Shown here one piece after another: positions 12,456-24,000 of a stretch of 64,000 nt of DNA (the first letter of the stretch is position 1; every line of letters begins with the position of its first letter). The stretch comes from Styela clava (taxonomy: Eukaryota; Chordata; Ascidiacea; Stolidobranchia; Styelidae). The stretch spans positions 7,741,001-7,805,000 of the forward strand of contig NC_135258.1 in the NCBI RefSeq assembly GCF_964204865.1, written 5' to 3'. The position numbers and the translations under genes were made by a program. Under the pieces are notes generated by a model, which did not search any database, was not told where the DNA came from, and worked only from the letters and a program-made list of their open reading frames with translations.

Positions 12456-15400
12456 TTAATCTTCAGAATAATTTTCTTGGTGTGCCCAGTATTTGTGACC
12501 TCTGAGAAACCTGAAGAAAAAAACAGTATCATTTGTGCAATACGTTTATCTGATAATTTTAATTTATAACCATGTTCCATGCTTAGCTATAAATGACAAT
12601 CGGTTGAAATGAAATCGAGAATAAATAAGCTTCAGGCGTGAAATGAGTTCAAGTAAATAAGTCAATAGAGCAATGATTAAATATATGGGCAAGAGAGTCC
12701 AATAACTAACCGCAGCACAGGTAGCTTTTGCGACTCACATGGACATGTGGCTGAACACCTTAATTGTAAACTCAAAACCAACGATAACCTTGGCGTATAC
12801 AGTCACGCTTAGCGGACTAAAACAGTGTGAATGAAATAAAGGAATTGAAATAAAACAGTAAATTTTTGTTGAACTGTCGGATCTCGTAGAACATAAAATT
12901 CAAAGATATTCCAAAACTAATAACAAAAAAAAACAGTCCACTGGCGACAACCCCCAGCTTTTAGTGATAAAAATTGGAAATCGATTGGAACATTTGTTAC
13001 GAAGAAAATTTATTTTCCTATAAAATAAGTCCCCAGAACATCAACAACGATTTAGTGGAACAATCCACATGGCCACTCCGTGTCCAAATGGAATAATAAT
13101 TAGAAGCTGCTCCTTTAATGATTTAACAAAAATACATCAGTAAATGTTCCCACCATGCCATGTCAAACGCTCTCCATTTTTTGTCCAAACCGTAAATCAG
13201 CTCCATTTCATCTTTGGTCAATTTGAAGTCGTAAACCTGGTTATTCAAAAAAAGGTGATGATGATGATGATGATGACATTGTATGAGGGAACATTAGGTG
13301 CGGTCCATTGGTTTGGGGTATATTTTACTAATCAGAACGCTCATGTATAGCTTACTTGAAAATTGCTTTTTATTCGCTCGGGTTGCACACTTTTTGCGAT
13401 TGCCGCTACTCCTCTTTGTATTTGAAATCTTATAGCTATTTGAGCGGCAGATTTCCCTCGCTTTTCTGCAATTGATTTCAAAACTGGATCTTCAAGAACA
13501 ACCGGGTCTTTGTCGGTAGCCCTGGAATAAAAATATAACGTTTTCTTTCCATAAACGTACTCAAGTATTTTATCGTCATGCATTTTATGAGTTATTTTGT
13601 TCTGATTTAAATTTATTTGAACAAAACTACTATATGGTACAATAAAAAATTTTCTGCAAACTTGAGAATTAAAAAAATGACACCGACGGTTAGCGAAATA
13701 GCCACGCTTTCCAGACTGGCGCGAGACCTGTCCGCCTGTTTAGATAGAAATGCCTGTCAGTGTCGTCAGTTGGGAGACAAATTTACAACACAGAGACGCC
13801 GAAGTACGGCCGAGAATGCAGTCTCAATTTCGACCCCTGTCTCGTGTGTTTGCGAGAATCACTACTTGTTTATATTTCAATGACGTTTGTAACGCGGACG
13901 TTGCAAACGTATCGACTCAGCAAAATTGCGATATAGACCTGTTTCTCGATTAATCCCGGGAATGCTAAATGATTAACACGCTGCTTCGATGAGATGGCTA
14001 CTTCTGCCTTGTATCCAATGTAATCTATTGCACTTGGAGTTGCTTACCGTGTTTCGTATTGGGTTTACTATTTGCGGTTAAGATAAACGATTTGGATTGA
14101 AGTTATTAATTGGGTTTAAAATTAGGGGTTAGGAATGGGGTTGTAATTTAATGTACTTACTTTGGATTATAATTTGTTGAATTGAGTTGCCTGGAGTTCC
14201 TAAACATTTGCTATGTAAATATTGTTTTAACTTGTATGATTTTTTCTGTATTTTAGTATTTTGAGTGCTATTTTATCCTATGTGATTTAATCTGTACATA
14301 ATTGTGACATTTGGTTATCTGCTAATTGCTGTGAATTGTTATTGCATGTAAAATGGCAATGCTATTGTATTTGATTATTTGTGTCATATAAGCTATTCAG
14401 TTTTATCTATTATTTTGGCAGGAAACCTTTCCGTTTCTCATACCCGGTTTTACGTTTCACGTGCAGTTCCGAACGTTTCGTTTCGTTCCTGATTCATGTT
14501 CGATATTTCATTTGAGGCATCTGTTGATTGTTACTCTCTTCCAGCCCAAACCCCATTCCGTTTTACATGGGTATTTAAAAAAAAAAAAATTTTGTCAACC
14601 ATTAAACCCTAAAGCTTCACTCATGGCTTTTTAAAAGCGTGTGCTAGAGTGCTATTCAGCAATATATCTTTAAAACACACTAAGATATTCACCGATTTCA
14701 AGTTGAATTATATTGGGGCAGCACTGGAGGCACTTTAACCGCTGTTTACAGACTTTAATTGTTGAAAGCACGGACTAGTTGTAACAATTACCCGATATAA
14801 GTTTGGGGTCAGGACTGGTTTATTGGGACGCGTTTTTGAAGTCTCCAATCTCTTAATGTACGTGAGAAGTAACCAGGCTACATAGAATCGAGCGCAACAC
14901 CGTGGATCACTCCGAAGAAGCTCGCGGAACAGCAATGTTCCGCAGAACAAAGTGTGAGAAAGTCTGTTGTAGAGTATTGTACGCCATTAAAATAATTCAC
15001 TAAAGTCTCTCACCAAAATCTTGTTTTGGAGCCCAGCACTGCGTATGTCATCACGGCAATTCCATTTCTTTTACAGAATTCTATATGCTTCACATCAGCT
15101 AAGTACGGCTGAGATTCAATCTGATGAACAGCCGGTTTAATCGAGCAATCTTCCAATATTCGGTTTATCTGGTATTCGTTAAAATTAGAAATCCCGATGC
15201 TTCGAACCAAACCTTCCTTTTGTAACTTCTCGACCTCCTGGACGGAGAAAAAGGCGAAATTACTAAAGCCAATCTTTATTTTATCCATGGTATCGCACGG
15301 TACGAAAATTGCTAGAATACGCCACATTGGCGAACACAACTCAATTCGAAATTTATCAAGAAACAATATTGTGTCGTTGTTGTACCGGGGCTGTGCTTGA

Positions 15401-17603
15401 AAAATTTCATCAACGGAGGATGCAGTTAAATTCGAAATCACAACGACCAAATTGTTATTCTTTCTTATTTATCGCCAGCGAGATGAAAACCTACCTTGTC
15501 AGAAACACTATCAGCCAACTTTTTTGATATCCAATGTATATACATAATTTAATACATAAGAGAGCGTATCGATCAGCTGTATAGGTTAGGTAAAATATAG
15601 GTAAGTCGAAATTTTACTTGGCGCCGAATTATATAGAAAATTAATCAACGAATGGGAGACAATCCTTTTCCATTTAAAGATATCATACCTTCCAGGTATC
15701 CGCGTAATGAACTTCAGTGTCGTGAAGATAAGTTCCGTTCTCGTCTTGTGGAATGGTATCATCTGTTTTCTTTATATATAAAATGATGAATTATAGAAAT
15801 ATTTACACCACTCTCGGTTTCCGAGCCAATGTGTACGATAATTCCAAAAATGACTCCAAGCTTGTATTCCGAATTTAAATCGAATAATTGCAGAATGTAG
15901 ATAAAAACTTCTTGAACTATGCACAAAAATGAAATTTACCAAACATGAGGATGCATCATTTACATTATTACAGTCATGGAACTCACGTAGTGCTCAATAA
16001 AACTGCGAATCCGGTGACCCCCCAATACGTGCGTTCATATATTTAGTTCAATATTATTAATATTATTATTGTTCTTCTATCATTCCATATGTATTCTATC
16101 TAGAACTTACCGGCAAAGCACATGGGAGGTGAATCAAGAATAAATCCAAGTATTCGGTTTGCAAGTTGTTTAAGCTTTCCATAAAGCCCTTTCTCACATC
16201 TTTTGGGTTGTTGAATTGTGCCCACAGCTGTTTAAATGGTTGAAAGATGAAATTATAATAATACCTCGCAACACGCAACTTTCAACATTTTTCATTTTAT
16301 TCGTTCATTTTATTCGGAAATCTCCTGATTCTTTACTGTGAAATTTTGTTTTTAATAAATGAAAATAAAGACATTCTTTCAAAATAAGCCATAACGTTAT
16401 TTTTCGAAAGAAAAATTAAATAAGATCCTGTCTTTTTTTGGGGGGAACATGGTATCTCATGGGTCAAGAACACGTTTCGCGCTAACAAGCTGAATCCCAC
16501 CACTGATTTTAGGAAAAAATGACTTATTCTTTTTTTTTGGATATCGCCAAACAAATTTCTAAAAAACGAATTAATTTGAATACTTTGCTTGTTATAAACA
16601 TTTCTTCCCGCTTCACTTTTCCCTCTTTATATAATTCCTGCAAAGAATCTCCGATCTCTTTCTCGTTCACATACATCCAAGCACTGTCTATATGACGGTA
16701 TCCACATTCGATAGCAGCACGTGTAGTGGTTCGGGCATCTTTTGGTGATACCTGTCACGAGATGTAAAGTATTATATCATAAGTATATATAAATGATTTC
16801 AACTTTTATCCTAATGTGCACCGGAACATCAGCTTCTCTTTTTATTTTGTAGCAATGACAAGTCAGCGAACGGTGATATAACATCATACATTGGCAAACT
16901 ACGGAACGCGGTTCAAATCGGGCTCGTTGGCTAATTCAATCTGGCCCGCCTGATGCTGCCACAACCAAACTAAAAACAAATTTTGATGTTTTAGTAGTTA
17001 GTAAATTTAGTTTCTGTATGGAACGTATTGCTTTCCTGTTTTGCTTTTGTAATACTGTAAATATTCACAAAATGTAACTTTTACGTCACACTTACATTGC
17101 CCGCCAGTCTAGATGGGCATATTTCTGGCCCCCGGCCAAAAAACAACCTTGCTGGTGGTGTACCCCTGGTGATATAACAATTGAATTTTTGAGTATAAGT
17201 AAGGCAATGTGAACAGCATGCGTTTCATTGGATATGAAATTTGCAAAAATATTGCAATTTACAATTGTGTCTGTCAAAGTATATTTATTTCTTGACTAAG
17301 ATCTCGAATTTTATTTAATTAAATTTAAATTTGCTTCGTCTAGTCGAGTTGGATCAAATCTCGTGTGCGTGTGATTGATATCTATACGAATACTTCATGA
17401 GAAAATTATAGATTCTTCCACATTCCTTTAGCACGTTTATTTGGATTTTATGTGATGGTGTGGCGATTTTCTTTTCATAATAATTAGAAAATTTCCTGAA
17501 TATAAAAAATGAATACGGCAAACCTTATACTTACACACCAATATCCCATCGTCATGGTTGGCATCTTGTATCCCGTATTTAATGTTATAAAGTCTCCCGC
17601 CAT
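12456..17603 (-). CDS. Aldo-keto reductase gene C (AKR1-like), complete, 320 aa
   Basis: Eight exons on the minus strand: 1 17535-17603 (start MAGDFITLNTGYKMP), 2 16584-16751, 3 16111-16227, 4 15689-15769, 5 15014-15237, 6 13356-13521, 7 13154-13236, 8 12456-12510 (TAA). Exon lengths are identical to copy B and sum to 963 bp. The tetrad Asp (HIDSAW), Tyr (WMYVNE), Lys (ITSK) and His (LIHLP) is intact. One oddity is that the usual Gly after the catalytic Tyr is Val (YVNE, against YGNE in A and B); this lies next to the active site and could shift specificity. Introns share blocks with B but differ in insertions: C has a 286-bp element in intron 1 where B has a 768-bp one. Likely a cytosolic carbonyl reductase; substrate unknown. 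Confidence 0.93.
13255..13276. repeat. (GAT)n microsatellite
   Basis: Seven trinucleotide units at the exon 7-proximal end of intron 6 in AKR C, close to the splice acceptor. The short in-frame Met run it creates on the plus strand is not coding. Confidence 0.9.
16883..17168. mobile_element. 286-bp insertion (family R4) in AKR C intron 1
   Basis: Bounded by a 10-bp direct repeat gtgatataac (16873-16882 and 17169-17178); copy B has the uninterrupted sequence there. Interior blocks (ggcaaactacgg, gctgccacaaccaaactaaaa, ttgcttttgtaatactgtaaat, ggcccccggcc) recur in AKR D intron 5 near 37985-38290 and weakly near 57745-57835. The ends (cattggcaaac ... tacccctg) resemble non-autonomous hAT elements; a 10-bp duplication is longer than the hAT norm of 8. 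Confidence 0.72.
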
Positions 17604-18450
17604 TTTTTTCTTTTAACGGTGTATTAATGCAAACTTACAAATGAATTATATATTTGGCTGTAAACGGCAATAAACGATCATGCTCATGCATGATATATTA
17701 AACTAACATGAAGGAGTCACATTCTGGGAAAACATCACTCAACTAAGAAATATACTGCATGTGTATATTCCTTCGCTCGTTTACCAACTGAACCTTTCGC
17801 ACAGGGCGATTGGAAAATATTTATTAATAAGCGTTTAATAAAAAGAAAAAATAGATTTAATTGCTTTCTGTAATTTACATCGAAATCAAACAGCAATTCG
17901 TTACCTCTCATTCACTGTTAGCGATGCATCTATATTTTCATTCCTTTGAGGTATCCTTCATGCAACCTATCTAGCTTTTCTACTGCTGGTGTTATTATCT
18001 CTGATATTGACGATCTAATGCATACCTGCCATTCGATAGTTTTTCCGATAATGGTTTAAAAGAACTCTATCTCGTATTTATCTATCTTTCATTTTAGAGT
18101 CATTGTTGTCTTTTTACATACGTATATATACAAAATGTACGCCAGCCCATGATGGTACTATAGATTACAAGCGAACAGCCTGAAATATGCTGACGCATAA
18201 CTTTTACAATTGTGTTTAGTTTCACATTGCTCTGTTTGCTACAAGTGATACGATGATGGAAATATGTAGTCATCCCTGAACATAAACTACCTTATGCTGC
18301 ACATAACTAGACATGCAAGACTGAATTTATGTACTTCATGCACTTACACTAGGGCGTTACATTGTACAGCACAATAAAGTTGGATTGAAAATGCCACATC
18401 ACGATGCGACGTATATGAAGCTATGAGCGAAACTAGCAAGCTTGTTTCAT
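17604..18450. repeat. AKR C 5' flank, duplicate of the AKR B 5' flank
   Basis: Colinear with 10570-12060 apart from one large gap. The retained blocks directly upstream of the start codon mark the likely shared promoter. No gene seen. Confidence 0.75.
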
Positions 18451-19140
18451 TACAAGAATAAGAGAGCATACTAATTTTTGTTGGTAAACAGAGTACAGTT
18501 GAGATGTAACTACAGTGATTTTATTAATGCAATGCTTCGAAATAAATGCCTGAATCGCCTAGACGTATTACCTTTTTTAATTATCTTGTACCTATTAATT
18601 ATTTTCCTATTAATATTATAATGAGTAATAATATAATAACGATTAAAATATAAGGGTATTTGTGTTTGGAATCAGTGATTAATCATGCGCGAATAATAGA
18701 CATCATGTTCTGCTGCATCACGTATGACAAAAAAAAATTTCCTGAAATCGTCAACTTGTGAAGGTTCGTGCCACGATTATATTAGGTGTAAATATATCAG
18801 GAAATAAAATTCTATCTATCTACCTTAGGTATCTATCGTGCTCACTTCATTGAGTATAATACCTCTGATCAATCAATGCATGTATATATATATATATTCA
18901 ATACGTGTATGAGTAGCATTGAATGACTAATATTCATAAGACATGACTTATTAATTAAGATCACTTAAAATGAATTAAACCATTATTCAATGTAAAACTT
19001 TTCTGTTAAAATATCCCAGGCAATGCGTATTTTAGTCTGTGTTTGAAATGGCACATCCTTCGATGTAAATGTTCCATAACATTTGGGCATATGATTACAA
19101 AAAAATGTAATTTAACACTGAGCTTATTGTTTTGTGTATT
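18451..19140. other. Intergenic, no gene seen
   Basis: AT-rich spacer between AKR C and lectin gene L1. It contains a short (TA)n near 18883-18896. No frame shows a recognisable domain. Confidence 0.5.
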
Positions 19141-19500
19141 TGTTAATTAAAATTATTAGAATCTTTAAATTTTTTGCTGGGAAAAATACGTCTTTCTCCT
19201 TTCTTTTTCTGAAATTTAAGGCTTTGCTTTATTCTTTTTAATAGTGTGACATCAACTCAGTATCATGGATTGTTCTTATTAATTAGAATCTTTAAATTTT
19301 TTGCTGGATAAAATGCGTGTTCTTCTTTCTTTTTCTGTTATATAAGGCTTTGCTTTATGCTTTTTATTAGTGTGACATAAATTTATTTATTGCAAGAGAA
19401 ATATGAAGCTTGATTGTATGTTTAAATAACTCACTATTATGGATTGTTTTTATAAATTAAAATCTTCAAATTTTTTGCTGGAAAAAATACGTCTACCCCA
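19141..19500. repeat. Degenerate tandem repeat, three units
   Basis: The block aatctttaaattttttgctgg followed by a T/C-rich stretch and aaggctttgctttat recurs at about 19159, 19285 and 19459, with spacings of about 126 and 174 bp. Intergenic, non-coding. Confidence 0.75.
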
Positions 19501-20039
19501 GGCTACTCTTTTCAGCAATATATCCCGCACTAACAACAAATCAGTACTTCAAAAAATTACAGTGGCAGTGTTGGGCTGGCTGACGCAATAAGACTGATTA
19601 CCTGACATGTACATCATTGACTGAACAATGTATAATCATTTTAATTTATTGTAAGTTTTTATTAAGCCATTATACCACATTATAATTGACTGTTTTGATT
19701 GGTTTAGCAGATTAAATTAAATTTTATGGATTGAAAATTGACGTTGTTCATTAGAACATTTTTCCATACTCAATGTCGACGCTCTGAAAAAAGAAAAGGC
19801 AATTTATGAATATATATGATTAAGATGGAAATTTACTCTTACCTAAGCAAAGCAAATCTTATAAGCTATATTCGATTCTTCTTTTGTAAAAATGAAGAAA
19901 ATGTATAGTAAATACATACTTTCCAAACTTATCATTGTTCTCGTATACATTTTTGGTCACAAAGTGGATCGTTTCTATAAATTGTTGTTGTTAATGTTTA
20001 TATTTTTCAAATTTTTATTTATTGTTATAACTACTAAAA

Positions 20040-20150
20040 TTTTTTTTGTAGATTAACTCGTAGATTGTTGTTGTCGGTAGAAGGCTTTTACTTTATTTAT
20101 TTCAAAGATTTCCGCGGGTAACATGAGATTCGATTTTTACTTCAAACTTT
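20040..20150. repeat. Fragment of dispersed repeat R2
   Basis: Carries the tagaaggcttttactttatttatttcaaagattt block and the cgggtaacatgagatt block seen in the fuller copy at 59840-60260, same orientation. Confidence 0.55.
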
Positions 20151-21010
20151 TGTGTTATGATTAACGATTGCACCGCCCAATATGGAAAATGGGGTCCACC
20201 ACCACACACCGACGGTTTATAAATTGGGTAAGAAATTGGCCAATACCGAAGGTAAATATTTCATGCCTTTCAAATAATAGTAGTTCCTTTCATAGATATC
20301 GATGACTGTATTACAGAGCCTTGTTTGCCTCATAAGTGGAAATATATTCGTTGCATATGAAATATGTATCAAATGCGTAATTACAGGTTTAGGAGAATCG
20401 AATCAAAGTTTATGATTTTCTTATAATTCTCTATCAATGCAATAACAAAGTTACTTGAACACAAACTATTAATCCAACAATCCTCGTGAATTAGTAACTT
20501 ATCTGGTCATTGACATACAACTTTTACTGCATGATGTTGAAAAAAATGAAATAACACGACCTATTGACAAGCCCGGTCATTTCGAATGGCATAGTAGGCC
20601 TAAATTATTTGCATCGGTTCATGCAGAAAGTTGGTATCGGCGCCATCTTGTTTTTTTTTGCTCGCCAAAGTTCGAGGTAAATCCGTCATTTTTTTTTATT
20701 CAGGCCATATTTTTGATGTGAAATTCTGACGTATAACTCTTCTCTTCCCAGTTAGTTATTGATGAAACATATGTTTTTTATTATGTGTGAACACTCCGCT
20801 AACTGGCTGAGTGATGTATTCCATATTTTTAGTAATTCATGCGTCTGGAGGACCCATTAAAAAAAGTGTCACATACAATTATATATTAGCACGTATTCAA
20901 GATTCGATTCGAAAAAAGTATCCGATTGTGAAATCAACAGATATTCGAAAATGCCCAACCATATACATTGAATGAATAAAATATGATCCAATGAATATCT
21001 AATAAAATGC

Positions 21011-24000
21011 TTACCACTGTTTCTGATAATTTTCAAGTCTCTGCCAAAAGTCTAAATTCTCTGTTACTCGTTCAATTTCTTCTTCTCCTTCGGTGTACAC
21101 TGAAATAAGGTATTCAAATTTAACATATTTAACTTTCTGATTGAGTAAAGCCCTAACATGTTCGGTCTAAAATGTGGCGAGAGTCATGCTTGCTTAAAAC
21201 TCATGTTTTTATTTCTAAAAAGTTGCATGCTCATTCAAAAATAACCAATTATGTTCAAATGATTTGACGAGCTTTACAGCTTATATATCTACTTTACCTT
21301 CCATCATGAGAAGTCCGAAAACATTCAACTCGAAGTTATTTGCGGTATTAGCAGCATAGCATCTGTATTCTCCTGCATCGCCCATCTGTGCTCTGTCAAT
21401 TTTGAGCGTAGCACTCGCGGAACCAATTGACTGATGCAAATGCTGGTCGGTTTGTTCTGTGATACGTTCGCCATCTTTGTACCAGAATACGTCAGGTAAA
21501 GGAAAACCAGATGCCTTGCAATCGATCTGAAGATTGTCGTTCTCGTGTATTTTGGGAGACTCGTCAGAGACTTCAACGGCATATGGAGAAACTATGAAAA
21601 ATATGCATATTTTGAAATTAAGTGATTTCAAACATTGTATAAAATGAAAACTGAGCATTCATTTACATTTTAGATAGATAATACCTAAAGACAAGAGGAC
21701 AAAGCTCACAATTGCACAAAAGCCAAAACGAAGTAGTATCAACTCTTTTGAAGTACCCCCAATCCTTCTTATCGAAAAACTCCCGACTTCGATGAAATGC
21801 GATCGAAGAACCACCACACTGTGCGCAATTTTTTAATTTTGATGACGTCATCATACTTACCGACTTCGCAGATGAATGGAAGAGCAGTGCTTGAGCAATC
21901 AGTAAACTCTAGATCTTTGTTATTCATCGCAACACATTTCCCGTGCTTAGTTCCAATCCAGTACTTTTCGTTCGAATTTCTAAAGTGATAAAAACGCGTA
22001 AATAAAACGTTCCGATTATTTTTTTCTGATTTGTGCATTTATTATAAACGATATAGATATGCCGTCTCTCAAAATTTCCAACGTATGTTTTTTTTCAATC
22101 TTTCCGTTTTCTTCTTTTTTCTAACATGGATAAAGTTGCGCGCATATACAGGTTGGACGACGAAGTAAATATGTAGGGAAATCTGTTTTTGAAATATCCT
22201 CAGATATCAGTGGCCACTTGTACCTAGCGTCGTTTAGAGCGCAAATATCTGCCCCCCCCCCCCTCCCAAAAAAACACATGGAGGATAGCTACATCGTGCC
22301 GTGAGGCCATGTACGTTAGTTTTGTTTTAGTGAAACACCTTTCGAACACATCCATTAATATAGCAAACCTGGGAAGTTGGTTTTGCAAAATTTGAAATTC
22401 TTCTCTGCTATCGACTCGAGCAAGTCTCATTCCTTTGCTTTCACACTCTTGCTTTGCGTTCGAAAAGGTAGTTCGGCTATTGGAGGTGGAAATAGTGTCA
22501 CTGAAAGACAGCACTGAATACATGGCGGGAAGTTGTCGGCTTGTCGCTATAAAACAAATGAGACAAACTTTGCATAAATAAAACTTGAAATTGTTGTAAT
22601 TTTGCAAATTTAAATCTATTATACTCCATTGATGACTGAAACTTACGATCTTTTTTCAATGTTGGTAGTTTATATGTTCAAAAACATCATTTATATCCCA
22701 TATCCATTGTCCAAATCAGGGCTCGCCGAACTGGAGGTCCTACCCCCGATGGACCGCGAAGGAATCAGGACTGAGAACCACCATCATCAAATTAGAGCCA
22801 AGGTTGGATTTTTTGTGCTAGAATATGCAAGCATATCGGTCTCATGAAAGTTCCTGGAGGTTGCGAAAATTTGGACGTGCCAAGTGGGTCGCGATGAAAA
22901 TTGTTTGAAGAACATTGGTACTTATGTTCATAAGTTATATTTATATTCAGTCAGAAAAAAGATGATATGGTTATACTTTCAACTTAGAAGGGCTAAATAT
23001 TAAAAGTACCAAACTTACAAATCTGACAGATATATCCATGGCTATCGCCACAACCTTCATCGTTCCAATAATAGGTTCCCTTCCCACCTGCTTCCATGCA
23101 ATCTTCGTTGTTATCGTTATTAGGTTCGCCTCCGGCCCTACATAACGATGCAGAATAATAGAATAAATGGATATATCCCATGGATGATAGAGTGCAGTGT
23201 GGGTTTCTATGCAAAATGTACAATACTGGGAATATCAATACCGTTCAATTAAGTTATGTTTAAATACAAAAACCTTCTTTTTGATTGTTTTAATGCTTGA
23301 ACCCCACATTCGTGCACATAAATAAAAGTAGCTCTCGAGAATTTGTATCAACAAAATATAAATCTACAAAGGGGTATTAAAGAATAATAAGATAATTCAC
23401 ATTTACTTTAAACGTGAATTTTGAAAAATGAGCGCTCCGGAAGTATGTGTACCAAGATGACGCACAATTTGAACTCTAGCCTGGACACATACTATGTTCA
23501 GGTTATGCGCCATCTTGGTACACATACTTCGAGAGCACTGAAAAATGCGACTTTGCTGAAAAGTGTTAAAATGCTGGAAATTAATGAATAAAACTAATTG
23601 ACATCTTCGCAAACTCACGTAGTTGGAATTACATAACAAAAATGATAATTAATTAATTCGCGTTTGTTCTATACATTGGCGTGACGTTGCAGACTAAATG
23701 TCTCGCCTCCAAAATTGTCGAACGCCACACCCCCAGGGGGTAATAAAAGGTAGCCGATGCTAAACCGGAGAGATTCCGGTCTTTCCAAAAAAAGTTAGAG
23801 ATCATTTGTACAAACCCCACCCACTGCATTTTTAATCCGTACTGGATAATTATTAATTTTCAATTCAATGTTTCGGAAACCAAATAACTGGCTAACTAAT
23901 CCCATACCCGACATTAACTGATAACAGGACGAGAGGCCGTATTTCGCCATATGATTAAGTCGTCTTATCGACTTTCCTCTCACCCGGGATAAATAGGCGA

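Noticed and set aside
22629-22847. 72-codon plus-strand frame in L1 intron 4
   Set aside because: It overlaps an intron of L1 on the other strand and has no domain or splice support.
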